Part shown: positions 16,714 through 26,524 of the stretch, in pieces
How the letters are laid out: each line of letters opens with the position of its first letter
Numbering within the stretch: position 1 is the stretch's first letter
Translations under genes and position numbers: made by a program
The notes under the pieces: generated by a model
Databases searched by the model: none
The model's input: the letters and a program-made list of their open reading frames with translations, nothing else
Told to the model about the DNA's origin: nothing
DNA from: Ruminococcus sp.
GTDB lineage: Bacteria > Bacillota > Clostridia > Oscillospirales > Ruminococcaceae
Direction of reading: 5' to 3'
Length of the DNA: 64,000 nucleotides
Assembly (NCBI GenBank): GCA_015066705.1
Contig: SVNV01000010.1
Span: 1-64,000 of the forward strand

Positions 16714-19536
16714 ATGCAATCAAATGAAATAGTGATTAAGGGTGCAAGAGAGCATAACCTTAAAAATATCGACCTGACTATTCCGAGAGATAAGCTTATC
16801 GTTATGACGGGACTTTCGGGCTCAGGAAAATCTTCTCTTGCATTTGATACAATTTTTGCTGACGGTCAGAGACGATATATGGAATCTCTTTCGTCCTATG
16901 CAAGAATGTTTCTTGGCCAGATGGAAAAGCCTGATGTAGACTCAATAACAGGACTTTCACCGGCAATTTCAATCGACCAGAAAACTACTTCAAAGAATCC
17001 ACGTTCAACGGTAGGTACAGTTACCGAAATATATGACTACCTGAGACTTCTCTATGCAAGAATAGGTGTTCCTCATTGTCCTGTCTGTGGTAGGGAAATC
17101 AAACAACAGACTGTTGACCAGATTGTTGATAAGATTATGGAGCTTCCTGAGGGTACAAAAATTCAGATTATGGCACCTATCGTAAGAGGCAGAAAAGGTG
17201 AGTATCAGAAGGAATTTCAGAACGCAAGAAAATCAGGCTATGTAAGAGTTCGTGTCGACGGAATTATTTATGATTTGAGCGAAGAAATCAAGCTTAATAA
17301 AAACCAGAAACATACTATTGAAATTATCGTTGACAGACTTGTTGTTAAGCCGGAAATCAAGTCCCGACTAACAGATAGTATTGAAATAACTTCACAGCTT
17401 ACTGGTGGACTTACTACAGTTGATGTTATCGACGGTGAAGAACTTCACTTTTCACAGAATTATTCTTGCCCTGAACACGATATTTCAATGGAAGAGCTTG
17501 CACCACGAATGTTTTCCTTCAATAATCCTTATGGAGCTTGTGATAAGTGTACAGGTCTTGGTGTTTTCAAAAAGGTTGACCCTGACCTTGTTGTGCCTAA
17601 TAAGGAGCTTTCTATCAATCAGGGAGCAATCAAGGCTTCAGGCTGGAATACCCTTGACGAAGGCTCTTTTGCAAGAGCGTATTTCAACGCTATTTCAGAA
17701 AAGTATAATATTTCACTTGATGAGCCTGTTAAAAATCTTTCCAAAGACGAGCTTGATATTTTCCTATATGGAACTCAGGGACAGCTTCTTGAACTGCAAA
17801 GAAAGTCAGAATTTTATAAATCACAGTTCTCATCTGCATTTGAAGGCGTTATAAATAACCTGGAAAGACGTTATAGCGAAAGCTCAAGCGAGTGGTCAAA
17901 GAATGATATAGAATCTGTAATGAGCGATGAGCCTTGTCCGAAGTGTCACGGAGCACGCCTTAAAAAGGAATCGCTGTCTGTAACAGTGGGCGGAATCAAT
18001 ATTATAGACTTTACAAACTATTCAGTAGATGAAGCACTTGGTTTTCTCGATAATCTGAAGCTTTCTGAGAGAGATGCCCTTATCGGTGAAAGAATTATTA
18101 AGGAAATTAAAGAAAGACTGGGATTTTTAAAGAGTGTAGGTCTTGATTACCTTACACTTTCACGTCTCAGCGGAACACTTTCAGGCGGTGAAAGCCAGCG
18201 GATCAGACTTGCTACACAGATTGGTTCTTCACTTGTGGGAGTGCTTTATATCCTCGATGAACCGTCAATAGGACTTCATCAGAAGGATAATGATAAGCTT
18301 ATTGCAACCCTTAAAAGACTTCGTGATTTGGGTAATACACTTATTGTAGTTGAACACGATGAGGATACAATGCGCTGTGCTGACTTTATCGTTGATATCG
18401 GCCCCGGAGCAGGTATTCACGGCGGAGAAATCATCTGTGCTGGTACAGTTCAGGATATTATCAACTGTGAAGATTCAATCACAGGTGCTTACCTCAGTGG
18501 TAAGAGAAAAATCCCTGTTCCTGAAACAAGAAGACAGGGAAATGGTAAATTCCTCACTGTTCACGGAGCAAAACAAAATAACCTCAAAGATGTTACCGTG
18601 GATATTCCACTTGGAACCTTTACCTGTGTAACTGGTGTTTCGGGAAGTGGTAAAAGCTCGCTGGTAAATGAGATTATCTATAAGGAACTTGCAGGAAAGC
18701 TTAACCGTTCAAAGGTGAGAGCGGGTAAGTTTGATAAGATTACCGGTATGGAAAACCTTGATAAGGTTATTGATATCGACCAGTCGCCAATCGGCAGAAC
18801 ACCACGTTCAAATCCTGCGACCTATACTGGCGTTTTTAATGATATAAGAGAGCTTTTTGCTTCTACGAACGACGCTAAAATCAAAGGCTATTCAGCAGGA
18901 AGATTTTCATTCAATGTACGTGGCGGACGTTGTGAAGCCTGTGAGGGCGACGGAATTATAAAAATTGAAATGCACTTTTTGCCTGATATTTATGTACCTT
19001 GTGATGTTTGTAAGGGTAAACGCTATAATCGTGAAACCTTAGAGGTTAAATATAAAGGAAAGAGTATTTATGATGTCCTTGAAATGACAGTTGAAGAGGG
19101 CGTGGAATTCTTTAAAAATATTCCTAAAATTCAGAGAAAGCTGCAGACTCTATATGATGTTGGACTTGGATACCTTAAAATCGGACAGCCTGCCACAACA
19201 CTTTCAGGCGGTGAAGCCCAGAGAGTCAAGCTTGCTACTGAGCTTTCAAAACGCTCAACAGGAAAAACAATTTATATCCTCGACGAGCCAACAACAGGAC
19301 TTCATACAGGTGATGTTCATAAGCTTACAGAGGTTCTAAGTAAGCTTGTTGACGGCGGAAATACTGTTCTTGTTATCGAGCATAATCTTGATATAATCAA
19401 GATTGCTGACCATATTATTGACCTGGGCCCTGAAGGCGGAAATAAAGGTGGAATGGTTGTTGCCACAGGTACACCCGAACAAATCTCTGAAAATGAAAAT
19501 TCCTATACAGGTCAGTATCTTAAGAAAATCCTTTAA
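16714..19536 (+). CDS. uvrA: Excinuclease ABC subunit A
   Basis: 940 residues, full length. There are two ABC ATPase halves with Walker [10 protein letters not shown] and GVSGSGKSS, and two signatures TLSGGESQR and TLSGGEAQR. Zinc-binding Cys pairs are present in CPVC, CDKC and CPKC, and the C-terminal finger CEAC...CDVC is intact. UvrA dimers scan for DNA damage and load UvrB. It is the last gene of the radC operon and is followed at once by a strong terminator. Confidence 0.98.
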   Translation: MQSNEIVIKGAREHNLKNIDLTIPRDKLIVMTGLSGSGKSSLAFDTIFADGQRRYMESLSSYARMFLGQMEKPDVDSITGLSPAISIDQKTTSKNPRSTVGTVTEIYDYLRLLYARIGVPHCPVCGREIKQQTVDQIVDKIMELPEGTKIQIMAPIVRGRKGEYQKEFQNARKSGYVRVRVDGIIYDLSEEIKLNKNQKHTIEIIVDRLVVKPEIKSRLTDSIEITSQLTGGLTTVDVIDGEELHFSQNYSCPEHDISMEELAPRMFSFNNPYGACDKCTGLGVFKKVDPDLVVPNKELSINQGAIKASGWNTLDEGSFARAYFNAISEKYNISLDEPVKNLSKDELDIFLYGTQGQLLELQRKSEFYKSQFSSAFEGVINNLERRYSESSSEWSKNDIESVMSDEPCPKCHGARLKKESLSVTVGGINIIDFTNYSVDEALGFLDNLKLSERDALIGERIIKEIKERLGFLKSVGLDYLTLSRLSGTLSGGESQRIRLATQIGSSLVGVLYILDEPSIGLHQKDNDKLIATLKRLRDLGNTLIVVEHDEDTMRCADFIVDIGPGAGIHGGEIICAGTVQDIINCEDSITGAYLSGKRKIPVPETRRQGNGKFLTVHGAKQNNLKDVTVDIPLGTFTCVTGVSGSGKSSLVNEIIYKELAGKLNRSKVRAGKFDKITGMENLDKVIDIDQSPIGRTPRSNPATYTGVFNDIRELFASTNDAKIKGYSAGRFSFNVRGGRCEACEGDGIIKIEMHFLPDIYVPCDVCKGKRYNRETLEVKYKGKSIYDVLEMTVEEGVEFFKNIPKIQRKLQTLYDVGLGYLKIGQPATTLSGGEAQRVKLATELSKRSTGKTIYILDEPTTGLHTGDVHKLTEVLSKLVDGGNTVLVIEHNLDIIKIADHIIDLGPEGGNKGGMVVATGTPEQISENENSYTGQYLKKIL

Positions 19537-19541
19537 ATATA

Positions 19542-19571
19542 AAGCTAAGACATTAAGTCTTAGCTTTTTTT
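19542..19571 (+). terminator. Terminator of the radC-uvrB-uvrA operon
   Basis: A 10-bp perfect stem (19542-19551 with 19557-19566, 5-base loop) runs straight into T's up to 19571. A new promoter begins three bases later. Confidence 0.92.
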
Positions 19572-19573
19572 CG

Positions 19574-19602
19574 TTGACAATCATTCGGAAATTTGCTAAG
19601 AT
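19574..19602 (+). promoter_or_regulatory. Sigma-A promoter of MoxR cassette 1
   Basis: Consensus TTGACA (19574-19579), 17-base spacer, extended -10 TGC before TAAGAT (19597-19602). It starts the transcript for the MoxR gene at 19637. Confidence 0.8.
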
Positions 19603-19636
19603 TTAATTATAAAAAAATGTTTGAAGGTGTTCATTT

Positions 19637-20569
19637 ATGAATAATGAAATCAAAAAAATTGTTGATAATGTAGAAAAAGTAATAATCGGAAAAACTGATG
19701 TAATTCTTAAAACACTCACTGCTCTTATTAGTGGCGGTCATGTTCTTGTGGAAGACGTTCCCGGTGTCGGAAAAACTCAGCTTGTTTCTGCTATTGCAAA
19801 ATCCCTCAACGGCAAATTCAATAGAATACAGCTTACTCCCGATGTAATGCCGTCTGATATTGTGGGATTTTCTATGATAAATCCACAGACAAGAGAAATC
19901 GAATATAAACAAGGTATTGCTGACTGTAATTTTCTTCTTGCAGACGAAATTAACCGTGCGTCACCGAAAGCCCAGTCGTCACTTTTAGAGATTATGGAGG
20001 AATACCAGATAAGCCTTGATGGTAAGACTTATAACCTCCCTAAACCCTTTATGACCCTTGCAACACAAAATCCTGTTGAGACCTACGGAACTTATCATCT
20101 GCCGGAAGCTCAGATGGATAGATTTCTTATGAAGATTTCTATTGGATATCCGTCAAGAGAACAGGAAATTGAAATAATAAACAGAAAATCTGTTACTGAT
20201 ACTACAGCTCTTTCACCTGTTATGGATATTTCTGCTATTGAAGAAATGAAATCTGATTCAGAAAAAGTTTTTGTAAGTGAAGAAATTAAAGGTTATATTC
20301 TTGATATTATTGAAGCAACAAGAACTTCTTCTGATTTTAAGCTTGGAGCTTCACCAAGAGCAAGTATAGCTCTTTTGAAATCTTCAAAGGCCTTTGCTTT
20401 TGTTAACGGCAGAGATTATGTTACTCCTGATGATGTTAAGAAACTTGCTGTTAATGTTATTGCTCATAGATTAATACTTTCTCCAAAGGGAAAAGCAGCT
20501 TACAACACTAACGAAAAAGCAGTCGAGGCTATCCTTGAAAAAGTAAATGTTCCGACAATAAGAAACTGA
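19637..20569 (+). CDS. MoxR family AAA+ ATPase (cassette 1)
   Basis: 310 residues. Walker A is EDVPGVGKTQ, Walker B is LLADEINRASPKAQSSLLEIMEE, and sensor-1 lies in TLATQNPVETYGTYHLPEAQMDRF. The C-terminal lid domain has ASPRASIALLKSSKAFAF. MoxR ATPases act as chaperones, often with a DUF58 protein and a membrane transglutaminase, exactly the two genes that follow. Its paralogue in cassette 2 lies at 43000-43980 on the other strand. The target is unknown. Confidence 0.93.
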   Translation: MNNEIKKIVDNVEKVIIGKTDVILKTLTALISGGHVLVEDVPGVGKTQLVSAIAKSLNGKFNRIQLTPDVMPSDIVGFSMINPQTREIEYKQGIADCNFLLADEINRASPKAQSSLLEIMEEYQISLDGKTYNLPKPFMTLATQNPVETYGTYHLPEAQMDRFLMKISIGYPSREQEIEIINRKSVTDTTALSPVMDISAIEEMKSDSEKVFVSEEIKGYILDIIEATRTSSDFKLGASPRASIALLKSSKAFAFVNGRDYVTPDDVKKLAVNVIAHRLILSPKGKAAYNTNEKAVEAILEKVNVPTIRN

Positions 20570-20582
20570 AAGAAGGCATAAT

Positions 20583-21752
20583 TTGAATATTAAAAATCTG
20601 ATTAGCTATGTTTTTTGCCTTGTTGTTTCAATAGGTCTGACTTATTATATCAACGGCAAGGGCGGGCTTATGCTTTGCATTTGTCTTGTGACGGCGTTCT
20701 TGTTATCTCTTGTGAATTTTTTAGCTGTAAAGGACAAAATCATCTTTGATATTAAATATGATAATGTTAATCTTAGAAAAGATGATGTTTTCTGCGTTTT
20801 GCTAAGTGTTTCAAAGAAATGTATGTTACCGACACCTTATGTGGAAATCAAGCTGCGTTCTTCTCAGAAACTTACTCCTCTTAAATCGGAAATTTTCAAA
20901 ACCTCGCTTTTTTCAAAAGATGATGTTGTTAAAATCAAAGCGGAATATAAAGCTGATTTTTCAGGTAAGTCAACTGTTGGTATAGAATATGTAAAAGTTA
21001 CGGATTTTCTCGGACTTTTTACTAAGTATATTTATACCACATCAAATGATGATATAGCTGAATTACGTGTTTTACCTGAGATTCCCGATAGCGTATTTTC
21101 GACTGAAATGATTAAAGCAGTGGCTGACTCGGTGTCATATAATGATGACGATGACGATAGCGGAGATACTATCAGATATGGTGTAGGTACACCGGGTTAT
21201 GAGCATAGAGATTATGTTCCTGGTGACCCTATAAGAAAAATCAACTGGAAGCTTTCTTCTAAACGTGATAAGCATCTTATCAGACTTGATGAAAAAAACT
21301 CAGTTACAGGTCAGCTTGTTGTTTTTGATATTTTCACTAATAAAACAGACCGACAAACTTATTTTGACGTTGATAATCTTATTGAAGGTTCACTTGGGTT
21401 AATCTTGTCAATGATTAGACAGGAACTCGAATGTGAATGCTATGTGTATAATAAAAACGGCTGGAATTATTACAAGGTTAACGATGAAAAATCCCTTTCT
21501 TTTTTACAGACGGAGCTTGGGAATTATGATGTTTCACAAGAGCATATATCACGCTTTCCGAATGGTATAGAAAAAGAAAAAGGAACAGCTGCTGCTGTTG
21601 TTTTTACAAATAACCTTGACCACAATGTCGTTAAAGCAGGAAATACCCCTACTGTACAAAGCTTTTATGTTACAAAGGAAAGCTTTGTGAACTATAAAAC
21701 TGATAATATATGGTTAATAGACCAACTTTTTGAATTGACTCGTTATAGATAG
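20583..21752 (+). CDS. DUF58 domain protein (cassette 1)
   Basis: 389 residues, TTG start with AAGAAGG upstream. Two N-terminal membrane helices (about 3-50) are followed by a beta-rich extracytoplasmic part and the conserved DUF58 segment YVPGDPIRKINWKLSSKR (residues about 215-235). After that comes a possible vWA-like fold (QLVVFDIFTNK). DUF58 proteins accompany MoxR ATPases; the biochemical role is unsettled. The transglutaminase gene follows 9 bases later. Confidence 0.9.
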   Translation: MNIKNLISYVFCLVVSIGLTYYINGKGGLMLCICLVTAFLLSLVNFLAVKDKIIFDIKYDNVNLRKDDVFCVLLSVSKKCMLPTPYVEIKLRSSQKLTPLKSEIFKTSLFSKDDVVKIKAEYKADFSGKSTVGIEYVKVTDFLGLFTKYIYTTSNDDIAELRVLPEIPDSVFSTEMIKAVADSVSYNDDDDDSGDTIRYGVGTPGYEHRDYVPGDPIRKINWKLSSKRDKHLIRLDEKNSVTGQLVVFDIFTNKTDRQTYFDVDNLIEGSLGLILSMIRQELECECYVYNKNGWNYYKVNDEKSLSFLQTELGNYDVSQEHISRFPNGIEKEKGTAAAVVFTNNLDHNVVKAGNTPTVQSFYVTKESFVNYKTDNIWLIDQLFELTRYR

Positions 21753-21761
21753 GAAATAATT

Positions 21762-23909
21762 ATGGCAGAGAGACTTAAAAACTGGCTTTTACCACTTTTG
21801 TTCGGAAGCTCAGTTGCATATATGATAATCAAGTGCTACCATAACGCAGATGCCTTTGTGCTTAGCTGTGTGTTTTTTGCGTACGCACTTTTTTGTTTTA
21901 TACTCTTTGACCTTATAAGAAAAACAAAGATTTTTGCACCTGTACTCTATATACTTCTGTTTGTTGCAGTGATGACCATAGGTGTAAGAATAATTTCAGA
22001 AGGGTATAGAAACGGCTCTTTTAATATGCACCTTGATAAATGGTTTTACGGTGCACAGACTGAAGCAACAAAAGTGTTTGAATACTCTTTTGTGCTTATT
22101 TTCTGTGGAGGATTTTTCATAATATCCATTCTGTACTATTTCACACAGGTTATTTATCGTGTCTTCGGAACTCTTCTTATAATGCTTTTTCCACTCTTTA
22201 TATATGCAAAAAGACTGGAAACGATAAATGTTTTTCATTTTGGAATTGTTCTTACATTTTATATAGCTGTGCTGGTTCATAACAGACAAATGAAATGCGA
22301 TAAGAATTCAGTGGTTATCACAAATAAATCATATTTTGCCTGTGTCGGTGTGTTTGTTACTGTTGTATCGCTTGTAACCCTTGTTTTGCCTCAGCCTGAT
22401 ATACTTGCTGTTCAGGAAAAAGATGATACATTTTTTTCAAATCTTGTTGATACAACAGCTCCACAGGATTTTTCTGATACATCTTCTCTTTCTGGAGGAC
22501 GTCTCAGCGACGAAATTCTGTTTTATGTTGAGACAGATAAACCTGTTTATCTGCGACGACAGTCATTTGATAATTACTCCTATGATTATGGCTGGTCTAT
22601 GAATGATGATGACCCTATGTTCAATAAGATTCCTAAGCAGAATGATGATTATGTAAATAATACTACTTTTGTAAGTATGATTCAGATGCTTGATAAGGCT
22701 GAGGAACTTGTCAGTGATGATATGTACTTTGACTATCCGACGGTGAATTTCGATTTTCCACAGAATATCTATGGAAAGGTTGTTAATGAAGATACATTCA
22801 GACCCTGGTATATTCAGCTTCCACTTTATACAACAAACACTATTGACAGTAATTATAATAAGCTGTTACACGGTGAGTATAAACCTGTTCAGGGTGTTGC
22901 TGACTATGTGAAAAATAATAGCTTTAAATTTAATTATCTTCCTGTAAATAGTATTCCTGGTGAATTTGTTTCACAGTTCAATTATTCTTATTCAGATATA
23001 TTGAGTGTTTTAGAACATTTGAAAAATGTCACGGCTGACCTGAAAGAACTTGAAATCATCGAAGATTTGTATACCGAGGTTGAGTATACAAGCAGTCGTT
23101 TTGATGATTTGCCTGAGCTTTCACCTGAGCTTTATGAGCTGGCTATGGACATTACATCAGGACTAAACTCACCTTATGAAAAAGCAAAAGCTCTTGAAGG
23201 CTATTTTGAGGAAGAAAATTTTGAATACAATGTTGACGTATATCCGGACGATGTTGACGACTTCGTTTTTAACAAAAAGAAGGGTGCTTGTGGTCAGTTT
23301 GCAACAGCAATGACACTTATGGCTCGTGCGGCAGGTCTTACAGCTCGTTACGTAGAGGGCTTTGTAGTTGAGGAAAAATCAGAAAACAGTAATTCTTATG
23401 TTGTAAGGGAATACCATTCTCATGCTTATGTTGAGGTTTATATAAACGGTCTTGGCTGGATGGTTTTTGAACCTACTGTGTCGGGATTTCTCGATTTTTA
23501 TCATCAGAAAGATGCACTTGATGTATTTGATGTTCTTAAAAAGTACGGATTTTTTATTGCATTTGCTTCTCTGATAGCATTTATAATCTATATTTCAAGA
23601 AATATAATTGCTGAATGTGTATTTGTATTTCTGATAAACTTTTTTACACCTAAAAAATCAATAATACTTTGTTATAACAGACTTGTGAAATTCCTTTCAA
23701 GGTATTTGATGACTGATTTGAGCTCAAAGACTTCTGATGAAATAAGACTTATTCTTAAAAATATGTCCCTCAATGGTGATATTCTGATTTCAATTTTTGA
23801 AAAAACCTGCTATGGGTATAAGGAAATTTCAGGAAAAGAAAAAAATACTGTTTATGATGAATATAAAGCACTGAAACGGTCAATAAGAAAAATGAAAATA
23901 AATTATTAA
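21762..23909 (+). CDS. Membrane transglutaminase-like protein, TgpA type (cassette 1)
   Basis: 715 residues. About six membrane helices fill residues 8-205. An extracytoplasmic transglutaminase-like domain follows with KKGACGQFATAM (catalytic Cys), HSHAYVEVYINGLGW (His) and FEPT, where the third catalytic acid is Glu rather than the more usual Asp. A further membrane helix lies near 590-615, then a cytoplasmic tail resembling DUF4129. A role in peptidoglycan or surface-protein processing is possible but unproven. Last gene of cassette 1. Confidence 0.9.
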   Translation: MAERLKNWLLPLLFGSSVAYMIIKCYHNADAFVLSCVFFAYALFCFILFDLIRKTKIFAPVLYILLFVAVMTIGVRIISEGYRNGSFNMHLDKWFYGAQTEATKVFEYSFVLIFCGGFFIISILYYFTQVIYRVFGTLLIMLFPLFIYAKRLETINVFHFGIVLTFYIAVLVHNRQMKCDKNSVVITNKSYFACVGVFVTVVSLVTLVLPQPDILAVQEKDDTFFSNLVDTTAPQDFSDTSSLSGGRLSDEILFYVETDKPVYLRRQSFDNYSYDYGWSMNDDDPMFNKIPKQNDDYVNNTTFVSMIQMLDKAEELVSDDMYFDYPTVNFDFPQNIYGKVVNEDTFRPWYIQLPLYTTNTIDSNYNKLLHGEYKPVQGVADYVKNNSFKFNYLPVNSIPGEFVSQFNYSYSDILSVLEHLKNVTADLKELEIIEDLYTEVEYTSSRFDDLPELSPELYELAMDITSGLNSPYEKAKALEGYFEEENFEYNVDVYPDDVDDFVFNKKKGACGQFATAMTLMARAAGLTARYVEGFVVEEKSENSNSYVVREYHSHAYVEVYINGLGWMVFEPTVSGFLDFYHQKDALDVFDVLKKYGFFIAFASLIAFIIYISRNIIAECVFVFLINFFTPKKSIILCYNRLVKFLSRYLMTDLSSKTSDEIRLILKNMSLNGDILISIFEKTCYGYKEISGKEKNTVYDEYKALKRSIRKMKINY

Positions 23910-23914
23910 ATCAC

Positions 23915-23943
23915 TTGTCTTTTTTGGTATATAGTGGTATAAT
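23915..23943 (+). promoter_or_regulatory. Sigma-A promoter with extended -10, yajC operon
   Basis: TTGTCT (23915-23920), 17-base spacer, TGG then TATAAT (23938-23943), 42 bases before the yajC ATG. Confidence 0.85.
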
Positions 23944-23985
23944 ATATAAGTGTTTTTAAATAATAATTTAAAGGTGGTATATAAA

Positions 23986-24318
23986 ATGCTTAATTCAATT
24001 ATTACACTTTCCGCTAACGGTGGTGCGACAGGAGCAACAGGAGCTGATTTGCTGGTTACATTACTTCCATTAATCGTTGTATTTATAATTTTCTATTTCT
24101 TCCTTATGAGACCACAGAGAAAAAAAGAAAAGAAAGACGCTGAAATGAGAAAAAATCTTCAGGTAGGCGACGAAGTAGTAACAGTTGGTGGCGTTGTTGG
24201 TATTGTATTTTCAGTTAAAGAGGATACAGTTGTTGTTGAAACAGGTGGCGACCGTTCAAAAATTCGTGTAAAGAAGTGGGCAATCGCTCAGAATCTTACA
24301 GTTCACGAAGAAGACTAA
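23986..24318 (+). CDS. yajC: Preprotein translocase subunit YajC
   Basis: 110 residues from ATG 23986, where AAGGTGG lies at the right distance; the frame extends back to 23950 without a ribosome site. One membrane helix (about 20-42, ending FFLMRPQRKKEKK) and a small soluble domain with LQVGDEVVTVGGVVGIV are diagnostic. YajC associates with SecDF and SecYEG. It is not beside tgt here (tgt is at 33803) but leads to the SCIFF genes, a common clostridial neighbourhood. Confidence 0.95.
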   Translation: MLNSIITLSANGGATGATGADLLVTLLPLIVVFIIFYFFLMRPQRKKEKKDAEMRKNLQVGDEVVTVGGVVGIVFSVKEDTVVVETGGDRSKIRVKKWAIAQNLTVHEED

Positions 24319-24377
24319 GAATATTTAAACCAAAACCCGAATAAGATGTATAAAATGCGTCTTAGGAGGGTTTTTTT

Positions 24378-24785
24378 ATGCAAAGGCGTAGGGGTAATGT
24401 TTCAGCATTTGCCGAGTCAAGAACCTTTTGTGTTCTGATGTCACTTGCTGTCGGATTTTTCGTTATAATGGGTTGCCTATTTTTGTTTTCACTGATTGTG
24501 AGTAAGATTGATGTGCCCGATGGCGCAGTAAAAGCTATGTCAACCGTTGCTTTGTGTTCCGGCGCGTTTGCTGGTGGCTATTCCTGTGCAAAAAAACGTC
24601 GAAAAAACGGTCTTTTTATGGGTATCGCAACAGGAATTACTATTTTTGTTGTTGTGTTTTTACTTAGTCTTGTTTTTGCGCGCACAACTGTGAATTTCAC
24701 GGCGTTTACAAAGTTTTTCTTTACAACTGTTTTTGCTTCGGTCGGTGGTATTATTGGCGTTAATTCAAAAAGAAATAAGTATTGA
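24378..24785 (+). CDS. TIGR04086-type small membrane protein
   Basis: 135 residues with four predicted membrane helices (about 18-42, 52-68, 76-98, 108-128). The loop CAKKRRKNGLFMGIATG and the position between yajC and a SCIFF gene match the TIGR04086 family of Clostridia. The function is unknown; the steady company of SCIFF suggests a link to the maturation or export setting of that peptide (inference). AGGAGGG precedes the ATG. Confidence 0.8.
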   Translation: MQRRRGNVSAFAESRTFCVLMSLAVGFFVIMGCLFLFSLIVSKIDVPDGAVKAMSTVALCSGAFAGGYSCAKKRRKNGLFMGIATGITIFVVVFLLSLVFARTTVNFTAFTKFFFTTVFASVGGIIGVNSKRNKY

Positions 24786-24845
24786 CACCTATCGACAAGT
24801 TTAATGAATATGTCATATTTTGTTAATAACTGTAAATGCTATTTG

Positions 24846-24854
24846 TGATATAAT
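24846..24854 (+). promoter_or_regulatory. Extended -10 promoter of the SCIFF gene
   Basis: TGA then TATAAT (24849-24854), 38 bases before the ATG. No good -35 box at 16-18 bases; TTGTTA at 24820-24825 is too far. An extended -10 promoter is the best reading. Confidence 0.6.
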
Positions 24855-24891
24855 TATTACATATTAAATATAGTTTTGGAGGAATTTGATT

Positions 24892-25035
24892 ATGAAACAT
24901 ATCAAAACCATCAATAAGGCTAACCTCAAGAAGACTGCTGAAAAGGGTGGCTGTGGAAAGTGCCAGGCTTCATGTCAGTCAGCTTGCAAGACATCTTGCA
25001 CAGTAGCAAATCAGAAGTGTGCTAAGGACGAATAA
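24892..25035 (+). CDS. scfA: SCIFF six-cysteine ranthipeptide precursor
   Basis: 47 residues, too short for most gene callers. The six Cys are at 21, 24, 28, 32, 36 and 43, in the nearly invariant SCIFF core (CQSACKTSCTVANQ). It begins MKHIKTINKAN, the leader recognised by the maturase. The radical SAM enzyme encoded next makes Cys-to-Thr thioether links outside the alpha carbon; Cys32 and Thr37, the pair reported linked in the Clostridium thermocellum peptide, are both present. The mature product's role is unknown. GGAGG precedes the ATG, and a terminator follows before scfB. Confidence 0.96.
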   Translation: MKHIKTINKANLKKTAEKGGCGKCQASCQSACKTSCTVANQKCAKDE

Positions 25036-25056
25036 TTTATTCAAATGAATGCACTT

Positions 25057-25084
25057 AAAGGGACCTTGAGTCCCTTTATTTTTT
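25057..25084 (+). terminator. Terminator between scfA and scfB
   Basis: An 8-bp perfect stem (25057-25064 with 25070-25077, 5-base loop) followed by A and six T's. With only 32 bases left before scfB and no promoter there, it probably acts as a partial terminator giving more peptide than maturase mRNA. Confidence 0.88.
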
Positions 25085-25116
25085 GTAGTGTTTTTTGAAA
25101 GGGGCATATTAAAAAT

Positions 25117-26487
25117 ATGATTCATAAATTTAAACTTTCGGGATTTAACATATTGCTTGACGTTAATAGCGGTGGAGTGCATATTGTTGATGACCTTACA
25201 TATGACCTTCTTGATAATGTTGAGCCACCTTTCGCTGTTGAATGTCCGGAAGAGGTTGTTAATAAGCTTTCAAAGCTCTATGACGCTGATGAAATCAAGG
25301 AATGTTATAGCGAAATAGTTGAGCTTTATAATGATAAAATCCTTTTCAGCGAGGACGATTACGAAAAGTATGCAAGATTTGCAGTAGCTTCACCTGTTAA
25401 GGCTATGTGCCTCCATATTGCACACGACTGTAACCTCAGATGCGAATACTGTTTCGCTTCAACAGGCGATTATGGTGTCGGCAGAAAGAGAATGTCTCTT
25501 GAAACAGGTAAGAAGGCTATTGATTTTCTTATTGAAAAATCTCAGGACAGAAAGTTTCTTGAGCTCGACTTTTTCGGTGGCGAACCTCTTATGAACTGGG
25601 ATGTTGTTAAGGAAATCGTTATCTATGCAAGAGAAAGAGAAAAAGAATGTGGTAAGAAATTCAGATTTACAATTACCACAAACGGGCTTCTTCTCACAGA
25701 TGATAAGATTGATTTTATCAATGAGGAAATGTCAAATGTCGTTCTTTCTATCGACGGCAGAAAAGAAGTTAATGACCGTATGAGAAAGCGTGTTGACGGA
25801 ACAGGAAGCTATGATAAAATCACTGAAGCATTCAAAAAGCTTGTAGATAAGCGTGGCGATAAGGAATACTACGTAAGAGGAACTTATACAAAGTATAATC
25901 TCGACTTCTCAGATGACGTAATGCATCTCTATGAGCTTGGTTTTGACCAGATTTCCGTTGAGCCTGTAATGGCTGACCCGGAGATGCCTTATGCAATTAC
26001 ACAAGCTGACTTGCCTAAGATTTTCAAGGAATATGAAATCCTTGCAGAAAAGCTTCAGAAGGTTTATGATGAGGGTAAGTTTGTAAACTTCTTCCACTTT
26101 ATGCTTGACCTCGACCAGGGACCTTGTGCAATCAAGCGTCTCCGTGGCTGTGGCTGTGGAAATGAGTATGTTGCAATCACTCCTGACGGAGATATTTATC
26201 CTTGCCACCAGTTTGTTGGTATCGACGATTTCAAGATGGGCAACCTTGATGATGGTACATTCAATCAGGAAATGAAATCTTATTTTGCAGCTTCACACGT
26301 ATATTCAAAGCCTGAATGTAAAAAATGCTGGGCTAAATTCTATTGTAGTGGTGGCTGTAATGCAAATAACTATATCTATGAAGGTGATATTCATAACGCT
26401 CATAAGCTGTCTTGTGAAATTCAGAAAAAGCGTCTTGAATGTTCAATAATGATGAAAGCACTTAAGCTTGCTGAAACTGCTGAATAA
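25117..26487 (+). CDS. scfB: SCIFF maturase, radical SAM/SPASM thioether enzyme
   Basis: 456 residues. An N-terminal peptide-recognition (RRE-like) region (about 1-95) precedes the radical SAM motif CNLRCEYC (Cys105, 109, 112). The SPASM region with two further Fe-S cluster sites runs from about 337 (GPCAIKRLRGCGCGNEY) through DIYPCHQF to CKKCWAKFYCSGGC. It installs thioether bridges in the adjacent SCIFF peptide. The only gene for this job in the window, 81 bases after scfA and past a terminator. Confidence 0.95.
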   Translation: MIHKFKLSGFNILLDVNSGGVHIVDDLTYDLLDNVEPPFAVECPEEVVNKLSKLYDADEIKECYSEIVELYNDKILFSEDDYEKYARFAVASPVKAMCLHIAHDCNLRCEYCFASTGDYGVGRKRMSLETGKKAIDFLIEKSQDRKFLELDFFGGEPLMNWDVVKEIVIYAREREKECGKKFRFTITTNGLLLTDDKIDFINEEMSNVVLSIDGRKEVNDRMRKRVDGTGSYDKITEAFKKLVDKRGDKEYYVRGTYTKYNLDFSDDVMHLYELGFDQISVEPVMADPEMPYAITQADLPKIFKEYEILAEKLQKVYDEGKFVNFFHFMLDLDQGPCAIKRLRGCGCGNEYVAITPDGDIYPCHQFVGIDDFKMGNLDDGTFNQEMKSYFAASHVYSKPECKKCWAKFYCSGGCNANNYIYEGDIHNAHKLSCEIQKKRLECSIMMKALKLAETAE

Positions 26488-26491
26488 AAAT

Positions 26492-26524
26492 AAAAGCCGT
26501 TCTCTTAATTGAGAACGGCTTTTT
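26492..26524 (+). terminator. Two-way terminator between scfB and a methyltransferase
   Basis: A 13-bp perfect stem (26492-26504 with 26511-26523) with TTAATT loop, ending in T's on the plus strand and in T's (AAAA at 26492-26495) on the minus strand. It serves both convergent genes. Confidence 0.92.
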
